A stretch of DNA of 64,000 nt from Thermincola carboxydiphila (GCA_016841325.1 JAENZJ010000012.1:1-64000), one strand, 5' to 3'; counted from the stretch's first letter, positions 46,319-56,899 are shown. A program made the numbers and translations. Notes: generated by a model from the sequence alone, not told the origin.

Positions 46319-47284
46319 TCAATCCCATTCTTTTTCTATGGTAATATCTTTAAAATAAAACTCTACTATCTGTTCCGGGGTTTTACCTTCAGCCGCCATT
46401 TTTTTGGCCCCCCACTGGCACATACCAACACCGTGCCCGTATCCCTTTCCGGTCATCACAAGGTTTCCCCCTTCTATCCAGACCTGTTCCAAAAATATGG
46501 AACGCATTCTGTCATTGCCCAGGGCCAGCCTTAAGGCCGCCCCGCCGACATTCTGGGTACCAATTTTCAGGGTTTCGGCCCTTCCCGAGGGACCCCGCTT
46601 GGCAATCCGGACATTACCGGCATTAATGTCTCCCGGGTCATTTCCGGTAACGTTCTGAACGGCAGTCCTTACTGTCGCCAGCGGAAATTTGGCTGTCCAT
46701 TTTTGGTTTTCGGGGACAGTAATTGATATACAGCCATCCTTAACCCCGGCTTTAATATATGGGGTTTCTTCTTTCCTGTAAGACAGGCCCTCGGCGGCCG
46801 ATGCTTCCACCCCTCCGTCACAGGCGCTAAACCATGCATTTATATAATCATTTTTGTATTTGACGACTTCCCCCCTGGTCATCTTCACTGCCTGGCGCAC
46901 ATTGTCATTTATCTTCGAGGGGTCATAAGCCTGAAATTCCTCCACACTGGTAGAGGCATCTGCATTATATTTTGGTACCCCTCCCTTATCCTTGATTTGC
47001 TTCAGGGTAAATGTCCGGGCTAAAATAGCCTGAGCAGCCAGGGCATTAACCGGCCACTTTGTATCCATTTCTGCGGCCACCACGCCCTGAATATATTCTT
47101 CCATCTTAATGTTTTTCGTCTCACCTGTTTCATTAATATAGAGTTTGATGGTCGGCTCTTTTCCCTGGTCTCTCTTTTCCGGCGGCAGCGGTTTTTTAGC
47201 ACCGGCACAACCTGCCAGAAGACCAATAATAATGGAAGCACATAAAAACAGAGCTATCCTCCTGCCGCATATCCTCATTTTCAT
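46319..47284 (-). CDS. SpoIID/LytB-family lipoprotein
   Basis: 321 residues. A signal peptide ends in the lipobox LLAGC (about residue 26), so it is a membrane-attached lipoprotein. The SpoIID domain (about 45-315) shows EEYIQGVVAAEM, LAAQAILARTF, YIKAGVKDG and GYGHGVGMCQWGAKKMA. SpoIID proteins are lytic transglycosylases in engulfment. ATG at 47284 after AAGGGGG. The lipobox differs from the single-pass SpoIID of Bacillus, so it may be a paralogue; a second spoIID elsewhere is possible. Confidence 0.85.
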   Translation of the reverse strand: MKMRICGRRIALFLCASIIIGLLAGCAGAKKPLPPEKRDQGKEPTIKLYINETGETKNIKMEEYIQGVVAAEMDTKWPVNALAAQAILARTFTLKQIKDKGGVPKYNADASTSVEEFQAYDPSKINDNVRQAVKMTRGEVVKYKNDYINAWFSACDGGVEASAAEGLSYRKEETPYIKAGVKDGCISITVPENQKWTAKFPLATVRTAVQNVTGNDPGDINAGNVRIAKRGPSGRAETLKIGTQNVGGAALRLALGNDRMRSIFLEQVWIEGGNLVMTGKGYGHGVGMCQWGAKKMAAEGKTPEQIVEFYFKDITIEKEWD

Positions 47285-47368
47285 CGTCGATTCCCCCTTT
47301 AAGCTTACTTCCAACCAACTGTTGATAGTATCTTCCCGGAGAAATCACAATATGAATGGGAATTAGAG

Positions 47369-47629
47369 TTAATTCAGCACTATTTTTTCTTCAATGGTCC
47401 GGTACAGGTCTTTGGCCTGGTCTGCCCTTACAGTGGCGGGAGTGTCGAGAATCTCTACCTTTATGCGTTTGCTGCCAAAATCCAGCTCAAGAATATCCCC
47501 GGCCTTTACCTCATACCCTGGCTTTGCAGGTCTTGAATTTACTGTCACCCTTCCGCTGTCACAGACCTCTTTGGCTATTGTCCGGCGCTTTATGATGCGT
47601 GATACCTTTAAAAATTTATCCAGTCTCAT
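47369..47629 (-). CDS. rqcP: S4-domain RNA-binding protein RqcP
   Basis: 86 residues, a single S4 domain (MRLDKFLKVSRIIKRRTIAKEVCDSGRV in two parts). RqcP/YabO assists RqcH in alanine tailing of stalled chains on 50S subunits. ATG at 47629 after GGAGG; the frame upstream to 47782 crosses a terminator and is not real. Confidence 0.88.
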   Translation of the reverse strand: MRLDKFLKVSRIIKRRTIAKEVCDSGRVTVNSRPAKPGYEVKAGDILELDFGSKRIKVEILDTPATVRADQAKDLYRTIEEKIVLN

Positions 47630-47741
47630 CTTTACCTCCGTATTTCTGGCAGAAGCGCAGCTTCTTAGGGATGCATCCCACCCCTTACGGGTGAAAGCAC
47701 GCAGGAGAACCAAAATATGCGCGCTTTTCTGGCGAAAAGAA

Positions 47742-47793
47742 AAATCAGGTTCCCCTGAACCCGGATACTGTCCGGAACTCACGAACCTGATTT
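47742..47793 (-). terminator. Terminator of the HU gene
   Basis: AAATCAGGTTC and GAACCTGATTT (11 bp) with an inner CCGGA/TCCGG hairpin, then TTCTTTT on the minus strand. Confidence 0.8.
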
Positions 47794-47816
47794 GCCATGC
47801 TCAAATGTGTCACAAT

Positions 47817-48089
47817 TTAGGAAACTGAGTCTTTAAGAGCCTTACCTGCTTTAAATGCAGGAACCTTGGCAGCTGCAATCTCGATTTCTGCGCCTGTTTG
47901 CGGGTTGCGTCCCTTCCTGGCAGCACGGCTGCGTACTTCAAAAGTTCCGAAACCAACCAATTGAACTTTGTCACCTTTGGCAAGGGCCTCTTCAATGCTG
48001 GCAAACACGGCGTTAACTGCTTTTTCGGAATCTTTTTTGGTTAAACCTGACTTTTCTGCGACACTGGTCACTAATTCTTGCTTGTTCAC
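47817..48089 (-). CDS. hup: DNA-binding protein HU
   Basis: 90-residue nucleoid protein that bends DNA. Standard marks: [29 protein letters not shown] and [10 protein letters not shown]-like ([12 protein letters not shown]). GTG start. Single gene. Confidence 0.97.
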   Translation of the reverse strand: MNKQELVTSVAEKSGLTKKDSEKAVNAVFASIEEALAKGDKVQLVGFGTFEVRSRAARKGRNPQTGAEIEIAAAKVPAFKAGKALKDSVS

Positions 48090-48201
48090 AAAAATCCCTC
48101 CTAAATGTAAATATTGGTGATCAATTAGAATTCCATTTATTGCATTCGATAAAACCCGCTAAACTCCTGCTTTTAGGCAAATTTTTTATAATAAACCCCC
48201 A

Positions 48202-49716
48202 TTATTTTTTGGATTGTAGTTTGAATTTAGCCTCATTCCATAATCTGTCAAGTTCATCAAGGTTCATCTCACTTAAACTTTTCCCCAAACGGGATGCCAT
48301 TTCCTCCATAAAGAGAAACCTCTGTTTAAACTTGCGGTTGGTAAGTGTCAGGGCTTCTTCGGGGTCAATTTTATTAAAACGGGCCAGGTTAACAACAGCA
48401 AACAACATATCTCCTATTTCTTCACAAACCTTGTCTTTATTGCCGCTGTCAATGGCCTCACACACCTCAGCCAGCTCTTCGCTGACCTTGTCCAAAGCAC
48501 CCCTGTAGTCAGGCCAGTCGAACCCGACCTTGGCTGCTCTCCGCTGAATTTTATCGGCCTTCATCAAAGCAGGCATATGATTTGGTATACCATCCAACAG
48601 TGAAACTCTGGTCTCGCCCTTTTCCTTCAGTTCATCTCGCTTAATTTCTTCCCATCTAACCGAAACCTCCTCACTGCTGCTTACATCAGTATCTCCAAAC
48701 ACATGCGGGTGCCTCCTGACAAGTTTGTCAGAAATGACCTTAATGACATCATTCATGTCGAAAAAGCCCTGTTCCACCGCTATTTGGGCGTGAAAAACTA
48801 TTTGTAATAATAAGTCTCCCAATTCTTCGCAAACTTTATACATATTTCCTTCTTCAATTGCGTCGATTACCTCATATGTCTCTTCAATGAGGAACTTCTT
48901 CAGTGAATTATGTGTCTGTTCCCTGTCCCAGGGGCAGCCGTCTTCATCCCTGAGCGCTTCCAGTATTTCCACCAGGCGGTCGGCCGGATACCGGCTAACC
49001 ATTGATTTTGACTCGGTATACGGAGGTACATAGACACAGGTCAGGTGGTCAATCCACGGCAGCCTGTCCAGCTCAAAAAGAGGTACTTCCTCTGCCCTAA
49101 CCTGACCTGGTGTTCCGGCAGCACTGATAACTGTCACCGGGTGCTCATCGGGATAGAAGTCCATCAGAGACAGTTTTACTTCTGAAGCAACTCGGGAATT
49201 GTATACCTGCATTATCAGGTTCGGAACTGACGGGTCCGGATTCGCGGCAGGGGTCCGCACTTCCCCGGCCAGCCTCAGTCCGTCAATGAGTTTAAGACCC
49301 TGTGATATATCTATTCCCAGGATTGTGAACACCGGATCCATAAAACTCATTGCAGGCAGTATTTCATATGACAGGTTGGCTTCCCGGGCCAGATCTAAAA
49401 TTATCCGGACAGCCTCCTCTCCAACCAACGGGTGACCGGGAACCGCAAAAACCACCGGACCCTCCCGGGCCATCCTGACGACCTCTGCAGCAATTTCGTA
49501 ATAAATTTCTGCAAAGTCACTGAAACGTTCATAAAGATGGTCAAATGTATCAAACTCCAATCCCATACTGCGTAATTCCCCGGCTGCGGGGTGCTTCCCG
49601 GTACGCAGCAGGAGTTTCCGGGCATTTTTTATTATTTCAAATGTGCCTAAAGAAAGTGACTCCATACCCCCCGGTCCAAGTCCGACTACTAATAAGTCTT
49701 TATCAGTCGTGGTCAT
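48202..49716 (-). CDS. yabN: YabN: tetrapyrrole methylase-like domain + MazG
   Basis: 504 residues. Residues 1-225 are a SAM-dependent tetrapyrrole methylase-like domain (VVGLGPGGMESLSLG, FAVPGHPLVGEE), the rest is MazG nucleotide pyrophosphohydrolase with two MazG modules (CPWDREQTHNSLKKFLIEETYE and the EELGDLLLQIVFHA set, then KVGFDWPDY and EEIGDMLFAVVNLAR). Removes aberrant NTPs; the methylase half has unknown substrate. Typical Firmicutes architecture and location. Confidence 0.92.
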   Translation of the reverse strand: MTTTDKDLLVVGLGPGGMESLSLGTFEIIKNARKLLLRTGKHPAAGELRSMGLEFDTFDHLYERFSDFAEIYYEIAAEVVRMAREGPVVFAVPGHPLVGEEAVRIILDLAREANLSYEILPAMSFMDPVFTILGIDISQGLKLIDGLRLAGEVRTPAANPDPSVPNLIMQVYNSRVASEVKLSLMDFYPDEHPVTVISAAGTPGQVRAEEVPLFELDRLPWIDHLTCVYVPPYTESKSMVSRYPADRLVEILEALRDEDGCPWDREQTHNSLKKFLIEETYEVIDAIEEGNMYKVCEELGDLLLQIVFHAQIAVEQGFFDMNDVIKVISDKLVRRHPHVFGDTDVSSSEEVSVRWEEIKRDELKEKGETRVSLLDGIPNHMPALMKADKIQRRAAKVGFDWPDYRGALDKVSEELAEVCEAIDSGNKDKVCEEIGDMLFAVVNLARFNKIDPEEALTLTNRKFKQRFLFMEEMASRLGKSLSEMNLDELDRLWNEAKFKLQSKK

Positions 49717-49737
49717 TGTTTTCCACCCCCGGATTGA

Positions 49738-51294
49738 TTATTTTCTGATCTTTAGAGCTATCCCCATTTCAGCGAGTATTCCCAGAAAACATAAGGCAGC
49801 AAAGTATATGACTGCACCGGTAAGTACGGCCGCCACTGTTGCCCAGTCACTTCCCAGAATTATTGTTGATTGGGCATATGTAAAATATACTCCTACCGCC
49901 ATTATTGTAGCAGCAAATGCAGGCTTAAGCAATATTTTCCGGTAATCAGCCGTCCAGCCCAGGAAACTGCGGATATACACATAGTTCATATAAGAGGATA
50001 CCAAAAAACCGGCCACAGTCCCAACAGCAGCGCCCATGATGCCTACTTGTGGCAGGGCCGTAAGGGTATAATTCAGAATCAGTTTAACAGCAGCGCCCAT
50101 GGCAAGATTGATCACAGGGATAAAAGTCTTCCCCATCCCCTGAAGAATCCCGGTGGTGGTCTGGTGCAGCCCCATAAAAACCGCTGCCGGGGCCAAAACC
50201 GCCAAAGGCAGCCCGGCCTCGGGACACCTGAATAACAGGTTGGATATCGGCCCTGCCAAAACCATTAAACCTGCGGCGGCCGGTAAACATACCAGTATTG
50301 TTATTTCCACAGATGTCTTAATCTGCCTCTTAACCTCATTAAAGCTCCTGCGTTCAAGACCCCGGGAAACCGCCGGTACCAGGGATGACGCCAGTGAAAC
50401 AGTAAGCACTGTAGGAAGGTTGATCAGGGTAGTTGCAGCACCGGTAAGCTGTCCATAAAGCTGAGATGACCGTGACACTGTATACCCGGCCAACTGCAGA
50501 CGCCCGGGGACTGTAACTGCATCAAGGGTCTGTATCAGGGGCAGGACAAGCCCTCCCAGGGAAATGGGAAGGGCCAGCACAGTTATTCGGCAAATAATGG
50601 ACAGGATGCTTTGGACATAGTCTTTTGGTGATCCGACATGACCTGATGGAGTGATTTTGAAATAAGGCCTGAGACAATAAAGCCCCACAAGAAACAACAG
50701 GCCTGCAACGGCTCCCGTTACAGCTCCAAAGGTAGCAGCGGCGCTGGCATATTCCAGTCCCGCAGGCAGGAAGATATAAGCCCCTGCCAGTACAGTCCCC
50801 ACTCTGATAAACTGTTCCAAGACCTGGGATATGGCAGTAGGGGCCATTTCCTGGAAGCCCTGAAAATAACCCCGGAACACCGACATTAACCCCACAAAAA
50901 AAACCGCCGGAGCAATTGCCCTGATACTGTGGGCCGCTGCAGGCACGCGAAATATCTCAGATGCCAGGAATCCAGCGCTTTTATACAGCAGTACCGACTG
51001 CAGCCCGGATAATACCGCGATAAACACCAGGGAGACAGCAAAGGTGCGCCTGACACCGGGATAATTACGGTGTGCCATATTTTCAGATACAATTTTGGAA
51101 ATTGCCACAGGAATACCGGCGCTGGACATGGCCAAAAGCATCGTATAAAAGGGATATGCCATCTGGTAAAGCCCCATTCCTTCTGCCCCCACCACCCGGA
51201 AAAACGGTATCCGGTACAGGGCACCCAGAAGTTTGCTGATCAAGCCCGCCAGCGCCAGGATTGCCGCCCCTTTTAAAAAAGAATGGGTCTTCAA
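49738..51294 (-). CDS. spoVB: MATE/MOP-family flippase, SpoVB-like
   Basis: 518 residues with about 14 hydrophobic helices of the polysaccharide-flippase (MOP) superfamily. N-terminus FLKGAAILALAGLISKLLGALYRIPFF in two parts is typical of SpoVB/YabM proteins that move lipid-linked precursors for cortex or wall. TTG start after GGGGGAGG. Lies between yabN and spoVT as in Bacillus (yabM). Confidence 0.85.
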   Translation of the reverse strand: MKTHSFLKGAAILALAGLISKLLGALYRIPFFRVVGAEGMGLYQMAYPFYTMLLAMSSAGIPVAISKIVSENMAHRNYPGVRRTFAVSLVFIAVLSGLQSVLLYKSAGFLASEIFRVPAAAHSIRAIAPAVFFVGLMSVFRGYFQGFQEMAPTAISQVLEQFIRVGTVLAGAYIFLPAGLEYASAAATFGAVTGAVAGLLFLVGLYCLRPYFKITPSGHVGSPKDYVQSILSIICRITVLALPISLGGLVLPLIQTLDAVTVPGRLQLAGYTVSRSSQLYGQLTGAATTLINLPTVLTVSLASSLVPAVSRGLERRSFNEVKRQIKTSVEITILVCLPAAAGLMVLAGPISNLLFRCPEAGLPLAVLAPAAVFMGLHQTTTGILQGMGKTFIPVINLAMGAAVKLILNYTLTALPQVGIMGAAVGTVAGFLVSSYMNYVYIRSFLGWTADYRKILLKPAFAATIMAVGVYFTYAQSTIILGSDWATVAAVLTGAVIYFAALCFLGILAEMGIALKIRK

Positions 51295-51378
51295 GAAAGC
51301 GCCTCCCCCGCATTTGTTAACTTAATAATATTTGCCGGGAAAGCAAAAAATGCCACCGGAAAAAGTGGCAAAAGAAAG

Positions 51379-51401
51379 AAAGGTAGCACTGAGCTACCTT
51401 T
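51379..51401 (-). terminator. Terminator of spoVT
   Basis: AAAGGTAGC and GCTACCTTT, then CTTTCTTTT on the minus strand. A further TGCCAC/GTGGCA hairpin lies at 51350-51369. Confidence 0.7.
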
Positions 51402-51404
51402 TGA

Positions 51405-51956
51405 TTACTGTTCCATTTGTTTGGCCAGGAAACCCGCTGCAGTTTCTGCAAGTTTCAATTCCATGTCACCCATTTGGGTACCGGTTTCCTTGGACAGAAG
51501 AATTACTGCACCGATGGGATCACCCTCAGCAATAATCGGTGCAATCACCTGTGCACTGAACTTATCGGGCTCATCCTCATCACCCTCTAATACAGGTTCA
51601 GAGCCAGGGTCATTTATAAGTATTGCTTTGCGGTCCTCCATTACCTTTTCAACTGCGGGCCCAATAGGTTTATTCAGGAATTCCTTTTTAGGCGCCCCAG
51701 CAACAGCAATAATGGTATCCCGGTCAGCAATACAGGCAATGTGCCCTATAGCTTCATAAAGAGAGTCGGCATATTCTTTGGCAAAATCACCCAACTCACC
51801 GATGGGTGAATATTTTTTAAGAATAACCTCTCCTTCCCTGTCCACAAAAATCTCAAGAGGGTCCCCTTCACGAATCCTCAGGGTTCTTCTAATTTCTTTG
51901 GGAATCACTACGCGTCCTAGGTCGTCTATCCTGCGTACTATACCGGTCGCCTTCAT
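51405..51956 (-). CDS. spoVT: Stage V sporulation regulator SpoVT
   Basis: 183 residues: an N-terminal AbrB-type swapped-hairpin DNA-binding domain (MKATGIVRRIDDLGRVVIPKEI, in pieces) and a C-terminal GAF-like domain. Controls late forespore genes. The ATG at 51956 (GGAGGG 11 bases upstream) matches family N-termini. Confidence 0.95.
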   Translation of the reverse strand: MKATGIVRRIDDLGRVVIPKEIRRTLRIREGDPLEIFVDREGEVILKKYSPIGELGDFAKEYADSLYEAIGHIACIADRDTIIAVAGAPKKEFLNKPIGPAVEKVMEDRKAILINDPGSEPVLEGDEDEPDKFSAQVIAPIIAEGDPIGAVILLSKETGTQMGDMELKLAETAAGFLAKQMEQ

Positions 51957-52108
51957 TAGTTTGTCTTCCCTCCTTTTTCTGCACATTTTAACAATGATCT
52001 TTCATTGATAGTATATAACAGAGCAGAGGGAATTATTCATTTTTTTCCATCGCATTTTATTAGACGCTGTAGTGTTCTCTTACTTCCTGATAATCTGCAC
52101 CAATACTT

Positions 52109-53221
52109 TTATTTGCCTTGTTCTGCCGGTTGCTCAGAGCCTGTAGCAGGCGGCATTGCCGGAGCATCCGGAACAGCCGCGGGTTCTTCTTCTGCCAGTT
52201 TATTTTCGATTTTGGCCTTTTCTTTGACTCCGGCCATGTACTCGGCGAACTTCTGCTGTTTTAACATCATCGGCAGAGTTTGCTCAATCTGTCCCCTGGC
52301 TTCCTCAAAAGTAAGCTGCTTCTCCTCGGTCAGGGACTCCAGCTTGATTATATAATACCCCGAGGCAGTCTTTACAGGTTCTTTGGTATATTGCCCTGCT
52401 TCCAGGGCCATAGCAGCTTCATCAAATTCAGGAGGCATGACGGTACCCTTGGCATAAGGGCTGCTCCCCTGCATATCCTTAATAAGTCCCCCGTCTTCTT
52501 TGGACCTGGTATCTTCGGATTTCTCCCTGGCAAGTTCTGCGAAATCCGTACCGGAATCAAGTTCCTTAATGATACCCGCAGCAATCTCCTTGGCTTCTTC
52601 TTCACTACGGCCAGCCTGGGGCACATCTTGTCCCATCATGGGAGCCTGGTTAGGGTTGTCGTATTTGATTAGGATCGCTCTGGCACCGATCTTTACCGGG
52701 TCCTTAAGCTGTTCTTTGTTTTCATCGTAATATTTTTTTATTTCATCTTCGGAAACTTTAACATCTGCTGTGACTTTTTCATATAGCTTGGTATAGGCTG
52801 TCTCAAATGAAACCTTTTCTTTAATATCTTCCAATGTATAATTATATTGTTTCATTGCCTTTTCGAATTCGTCTTTACTGCCAAAATTTGCGATAATCTG
52901 TTCGACCTGCTTGTCAATTTCACTCTTGGAAGGATATACACCTTCATCCTTTGCGGTCTGCTCAATAAGGAGCTGTTCGATCATATTATCAAGGGTCTGT
53001 TTTTCCAGGGCCTTCAACATCATCTGCCCTTCCTGACCGGAAAATGATGCCCCCTGTTGTTCTAAATAAAGTTTTTCCTTTTGTATTCTTTTGTCCAGGT
53101 CTTCCTGTGATATCTTTACCCCGTTAACTGTAGCCAGGGTCTTAGAACTGCAGCCGGTCACCGCAATTGAGAACGCGAGAACAATCATTAAGGCAACAAT
53201 TCTTTTCAGATTTTTTCCCAT
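52109..53221 (-). CDS. prsA: PrsA-like peptidyl-prolyl isomerase lipoprotein
   Basis: 370 residues. Lipoprotein signal with VTGC at about residue 24; a SurA-N-like helical domain (30-200), a parvulin rotamase domain (about 205-315: ARAILIKYDN, DFAELAREKSED, GGLIKDMQG, GYYIIKLE) and an acidic Pro/Ala-rich tail. Assists folding of secreted proteins outside the membrane. ATG start. Between spoVT and mfd. Confidence 0.9.
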   Translation of the reverse strand: MGKNLKRIVALMIVLAFSIAVTGCSSKTLATVNGVKISQEDLDKRIQKEKLYLEQQGASFSGQEGQMMLKALEKQTLDNMIEQLLIEQTAKDEGVYPSKSEIDKQVEQIIANFGSKDEFEKAMKQYNYTLEDIKEKVSFETAYTKLYEKVTADVKVSEDEIKKYYDENKEQLKDPVKIGARAILIKYDNPNQAPMMGQDVPQAGRSEEEAKEIAAGIIKELDSGTDFAELAREKSEDTRSKEDGGLIKDMQGSSPYAKGTVMPPEFDEAAMALEAGQYTKEPVKTASGYYIIKLESLTEEKQLTFEEARGQIEQTLPMMLKQQKFAEYMAGVKEKAKIENKLAEEEPAAVPDAPAMPPATGSEQPAEQGK

Positions 53222-53287
53222 GAGTTACCCTCCCCTAATAAAATCATAAATTTATTATACTCCTACACATATTAATGTTCAAGTTGT

Positions 53288-56200
53288 TTATTTTGCCTGC
53301 CCCGCTAAATTGGTTAACAGCTCCTCCAATTTACTGAGCACCTGCGGACCGCTTAAATTCTTTACTGAAAGAATTATCTGGAAACCTGAGGCAGCTGAAT
53401 ATGACACCCTTCGCTTAAACATTTCCGAAATCGGGGCCAATTGTTCCGCCTTAATACCTGACAATTCATGAAACCTGATATTTACCGAATCCCTGGTCTG
53501 CATAATACTCTGGACCCCTGTTTTTACAGCCAGGGACTTTATCCTGGCTATGGAAATCAGGTTTTCAACCGGACCGGGTATATCACCGAACCGGTCTATA
53601 AGTTCTTCCACAATGTCAAAGGAATCTTCCCTGCTGTTAATATGCATTATCTTTTTATATACCTCTATTTTAACCCCCGGGTCCGATATATAGCTGTCAC
53701 TTATAAATGCATTAATATTGAGGTCTATCGTCGGCTCGGGCAGGTGTTCCGAAGCTGTACCGCGCAATTCGTGAACAGCCTCATCCAACAGCCTGCAATA
53801 CATATCAAAGCCCACAGCCATCATATGCCCATGCTGCTCCGGCCCCAGGATATTACCGGCTCCCCTTATTTCCAGGTCTCTCATGGCAATTTTAAAGCCG
53901 GCGCCGAATTCAGTAAATTCCCGGATGGCCTGCAGGCGTTTTTCGGCTACTTCGGTCAGGCTCTTATCTTTTTTATACGTGAAATAGGCATAGGCCAGCC
54001 GGTGAGACCTGCCTACACGCCCCCTGAGCTGATGCAGCTGAGACAGTCCCATTTTATCTCCCTCATCCACAATCAGGGTGTTGACATTCTGGATATCCAG
54101 TCCCGTCTCGATTATAGTTGTACAGACAAGAATATCATAATCTCCTGAAATAAAATCAAGCATTGTTCTTTCCAACTGGTCTTCCCTCATCTGTCCGTGA
54201 GCCACCGCAATACGTGCCTCGGGCACTACCGCCTGAAGCATACGGGCTGTTTTGTCAATATCCTTAACCCGGTTATGAACAAAATAAACCTGGCCTCCCC
54301 GGTCGATTTCACGCCTGATGGCATCAGCGATTATCTCCAGGTTAAACTCAAGTACATAGGTCTGGACAGGATAACGGTCCTCCGGAGGCGATTCCAGAAT
54401 ACTCATGTCCCTTGCCCCGATCATGGCCATGTGCAGAGTCCTGGGTATAGGGGTTGCGGAAAGAGTCAGGACATCTACAGTCTGCCTGATATACTTGAGC
54501 TTTTCCTTGTGGGTCACTCCGAACCGCTGCTCCTCATCAATTATTACCAGGCCAAGGTCCTTAAATTCCACATCTCCCTGGAGCAGGCGGTGAGTCCCGA
54601 TAATGACGTCTACCACTCCTTTTTTGACATCATTTAAGATCCCTTTCTGCTCCCCTGCAGATTTGAACCTGCTCAGCATTTCGACCCGAATCCCATGCCC
54701 CGCAAACCTCTCCTGAAACGTGTTAAAGTGCTGCTGGGCCAGGATGGTTGTAGGCACCAGTACAGCAACCTGTTTATTGTCCATTACAGCCTTAAAAATG
54801 CCCCTGATAGCAACTTCTGTTTTGCCATAGCCAACATCCCCGCAAAGCAGGCGGTCCATCGGCCTGGGAGCCTCCATATCTTTTTTGACATCCTCGATAG
54901 CCTTTAACTGATCAGGAGTCTCCTCGAAGGGGAAGGCATCTTCAAATTCCTTCTGCCAGACCGTATCAGGGGAAAAACTGTGTCCCGGAATCTTCTGCCT
55001 GGCGGCATAGAGTGTAATCAGGTCATTGGCCAGGTCTTTGACTGATTCCTTAACCCTTTGCTTAACCCGGTTCCACTCGTTTCCACCCAGTTTGTAGAGC
55101 TTCGGCGCCGTCCCTTCGGCGCCAAGGTACTTCTGGATAAGCTCTATCTGGTCTGTAGGGACATAAAGCTTATCCTCCCCGGCATACTGGACAAAAAGAT
55201 AGTCCTTCCGGATCCCACCTACCTCCAGCTGCTTTATGCCCATATATTTTCCGATACCGTGGTTCACATGGACAACAAAATCACCCGGGCGCAAGTCTGA
55301 AAAGTGGCTTATCCTGGTCCCCTGCTGGGTCTGGGCCCGGACCACGCGGGTCTTTTTGGGCTGTCCGTAGATCTCCAGGTCTGTAATCACAGCCAGTTTG
55401 ACTGCCGTTAATTCAAATCCGGCCTCCAGCAGGCCGCGCACAATTACAATTTCACCTGATACAACCCTTTTGGGAAGACCAGTCTCCATACGGGCAAAGA
55501 TGCCGTGGTCCTTCAGGAGTTCGTTTATCTTTTCCATCCTTCCGGGGGTACTTCCAAAAATAACAACTGCAAAACCATTATCCCTCAGTGTTTTTATTTC
55601 ATCAACCAGGATGTCGGTTTTGCCCTTAAATATATGCATGGTTTTTGCCGAAAAATTTACAATATTGCCTGGTCTGGCCCCGATCTGTTTAGGCAGAAGG
55701 GAATAACCGATCCTGGTATACCGGGTCAGGACCCTGTTAAGCTCCTCGGCCGTAATGCTATTGTGCACCTGGGCGGGAAGAGCCAGGCCCTGCTCCAAAA
55801 GGCTGATATGCATTTCTGCCTGCTCCCGCAGCCTGTTATGGATGAGGTCCCTCTGCCGGGACGGTTCTTCAAGAAAAACTACCGAACCCTGGGGCAGGTA
55901 CTCCAATACCGTAACCCCATCAGGATAAAAATAGGAGAATAAGGGCTCAATTCCCTCAGGAACTATTCCCTGGTCAAGTTTTTCGATGAAGTCACCCATT
56001 CGTTCCGACAACCTTTTATAGGCATCTTTTTTACCGGCCTTGAGGAGCATAGCTTTTTCGGTAGCAAAGTCTTTTTGCAGTGCCGGCAGCGCTTTGGAAA
56101 TCCTTTCCGCAGGAAAGACGGTTTCCCGGGCAGGAAAGACTGTAATCCCGCTGCGCTTTTCAAGAGAACGCTGAGTCTCTACGGTGAAGTCCCTGACAGA

Positions 56201-56821
56201 ATCTACTTCATCATCAAACAATTCAATCCGGACCGGATTTTCTGAGACCGGAGGGTATATGTCCAGAATTCCCCCCCTAAGGCTGAAGTGGCCCGGACCT
56301 TCCACCATGTCGACCTTTTCATACCCCTGGTCCACCAGTATCCTGACAGTTTCTGAAAGGTCAATCCGTTGCCCCACTTCAATTTTCAGACAAAACTCAC
56401 CAAATACCCCAGGGGGCATAAGCTTCTTTAGAAGTGCCTCGACAGGCATAACAACTACTGTTCCCCCATGTCCGGAAATCCCGTTAAGGGCTTCGAGGGC
56501 TTCAAGACGCTGTGTCATAACCTCCCTGCTTTGTGCAATTGCTCCAAAGGGAACAGGGTCAAGATCAGGGAAAAGTAAAACTTCCCTGTCAGGAAGAAGG
56601 GTTTTCAGGTCAGTGACTTTTTTCTTGGCCGACTGAGCGCCGGCAGTCACAAACAATACCGGCTGCCTGTGGCCGCTGATAAGACCTGCCGTAAGATAGC
56701 TTATCTGGGTTGATGAGAGTCCGTACACCATCTGGTACCCGGTCTTCTTCTGAATACCCTTAACCAGGGAGATGTATTCGGAGCTTTCCAGCAATGGCTG
56801 GTAAAATCCATGTACTGTCAT
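53288..56821 (-). CDS. mfd: Transcription-repair coupling factor
   Basis: 1177 residues. UvrB-homology N-terminal region, RNA-polymerase-interaction domain (DFVVHVNHGIGKYMG), RecG-like translocase motor with Walker A CGDVGYGKTEVA, DEEQRFGV, SATPIPRTLHMA and the TRG motif region, and a C-terminal UvrA-masking domain. Removes stalled polymerase and recruits UvrA. Length and order are normal. Confidence 0.97.
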   Translation of the reverse strand: MTVHGFYQPLLESSEYISLVKGIQKKTGYQMVYGLSSTQISYLTAGLISGHRQPVLFVTAGAQSAKKKVTDLKTLLPDREVLLFPDLDPVPFGAIAQSREVMTQRLEALEALNGISGHGGTVVVMPVEALLKKLMPPGVFGEFCLKIEVGQRIDLSETVRILVDQGYEKVDMVEGPGHFSLRGGILDIYPPVSENPVRIELFDDEVDSVRDFTVETQRSLEKRSGITVFPARETVFPAERISKALPALQKDFATEKAMLLKAGKKDAYKRLSERMGDFIEKLDQGIVPEGIEPLFSYFYPDGVTVLEYLPQGSVVFLEEPSRQRDLIHNRLREQAEMHISLLEQGLALPAQVHNSITAEELNRVLTRYTRIGYSLLPKQIGARPGNIVNFSAKTMHIFKGKTDILVDEIKTLRDNGFAVVIFGSTPGRMEKINELLKDHGIFARMETGLPKRVVSGEIVIVRGLLEAGFELTAVKLAVITDLEIYGQPKKTRVVRAQTQQGTRISHFSDLRPGDFVVHVNHGIGKYMGIKQLEVGGIRKDYLFVQYAGEDKLYVPTDQIELIQKYLGAEGTAPKLYKLGGNEWNRVKQRVKESVKDLANDLITLYAARQKIPGHSFSPDTVWQKEFEDAFPFEETPDQLKAIEDVKKDMEAPRPMDRLLCGDVGYGKTEVAIRGIFKAVMDNKQVAVLVPTTILAQQHFNTFQERFAGHGIRVEMLSRFKSAGEQKGILNDVKKGVVDVIIGTHRLLQGDVEFKDLGLVIIDEEQRFGVTHKEKLKYIRQTVDVLTLSATPIPRTLHMAMIGARDMSILESPPEDRYPVQTYVLEFNLEIIADAIRREIDRGGQVYFVHNRVKDIDKTARMLQAVVPEARIAVAHGQMREDQLERTMLDFISGDYDILVCTTIIETGLDIQNVNTLIVDEGDKMGLSQLHQLRGRVGRSHRLAYAYFTYKKDKSLTEVAEKRLQAIREFTEFGAGFKIAMRDLEIRGAGNILGPEQHGHMMAVGFDMYCRLLDEAVHELRGTASEHLPEPTIDLNINAFISDSYISDPGVKIEVYKKIMHINSREDSFDIVEELIDRFGDIPGPVENLISIARIKSLAVKTGVQSIMQTRDSVNIRFHELSGIKAEQLAPISEMFKRRVSYSAASGFQIILSVKNLSGPQVLSKLEELLTNLAGQAK

Positions 56822-56899
56822 AGTTACTTTTCCTTTCTAATACAGAAATATGGGCCCCCTGGGGCAGGACACCATAATCTGAAAAAACACAGACATACC

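Noticed and set aside
47630-47782. N-terminal extension of rqcP
   Set aside because: The frame runs back through the HU terminator; the ATG at 47629 has a good ribosome site.
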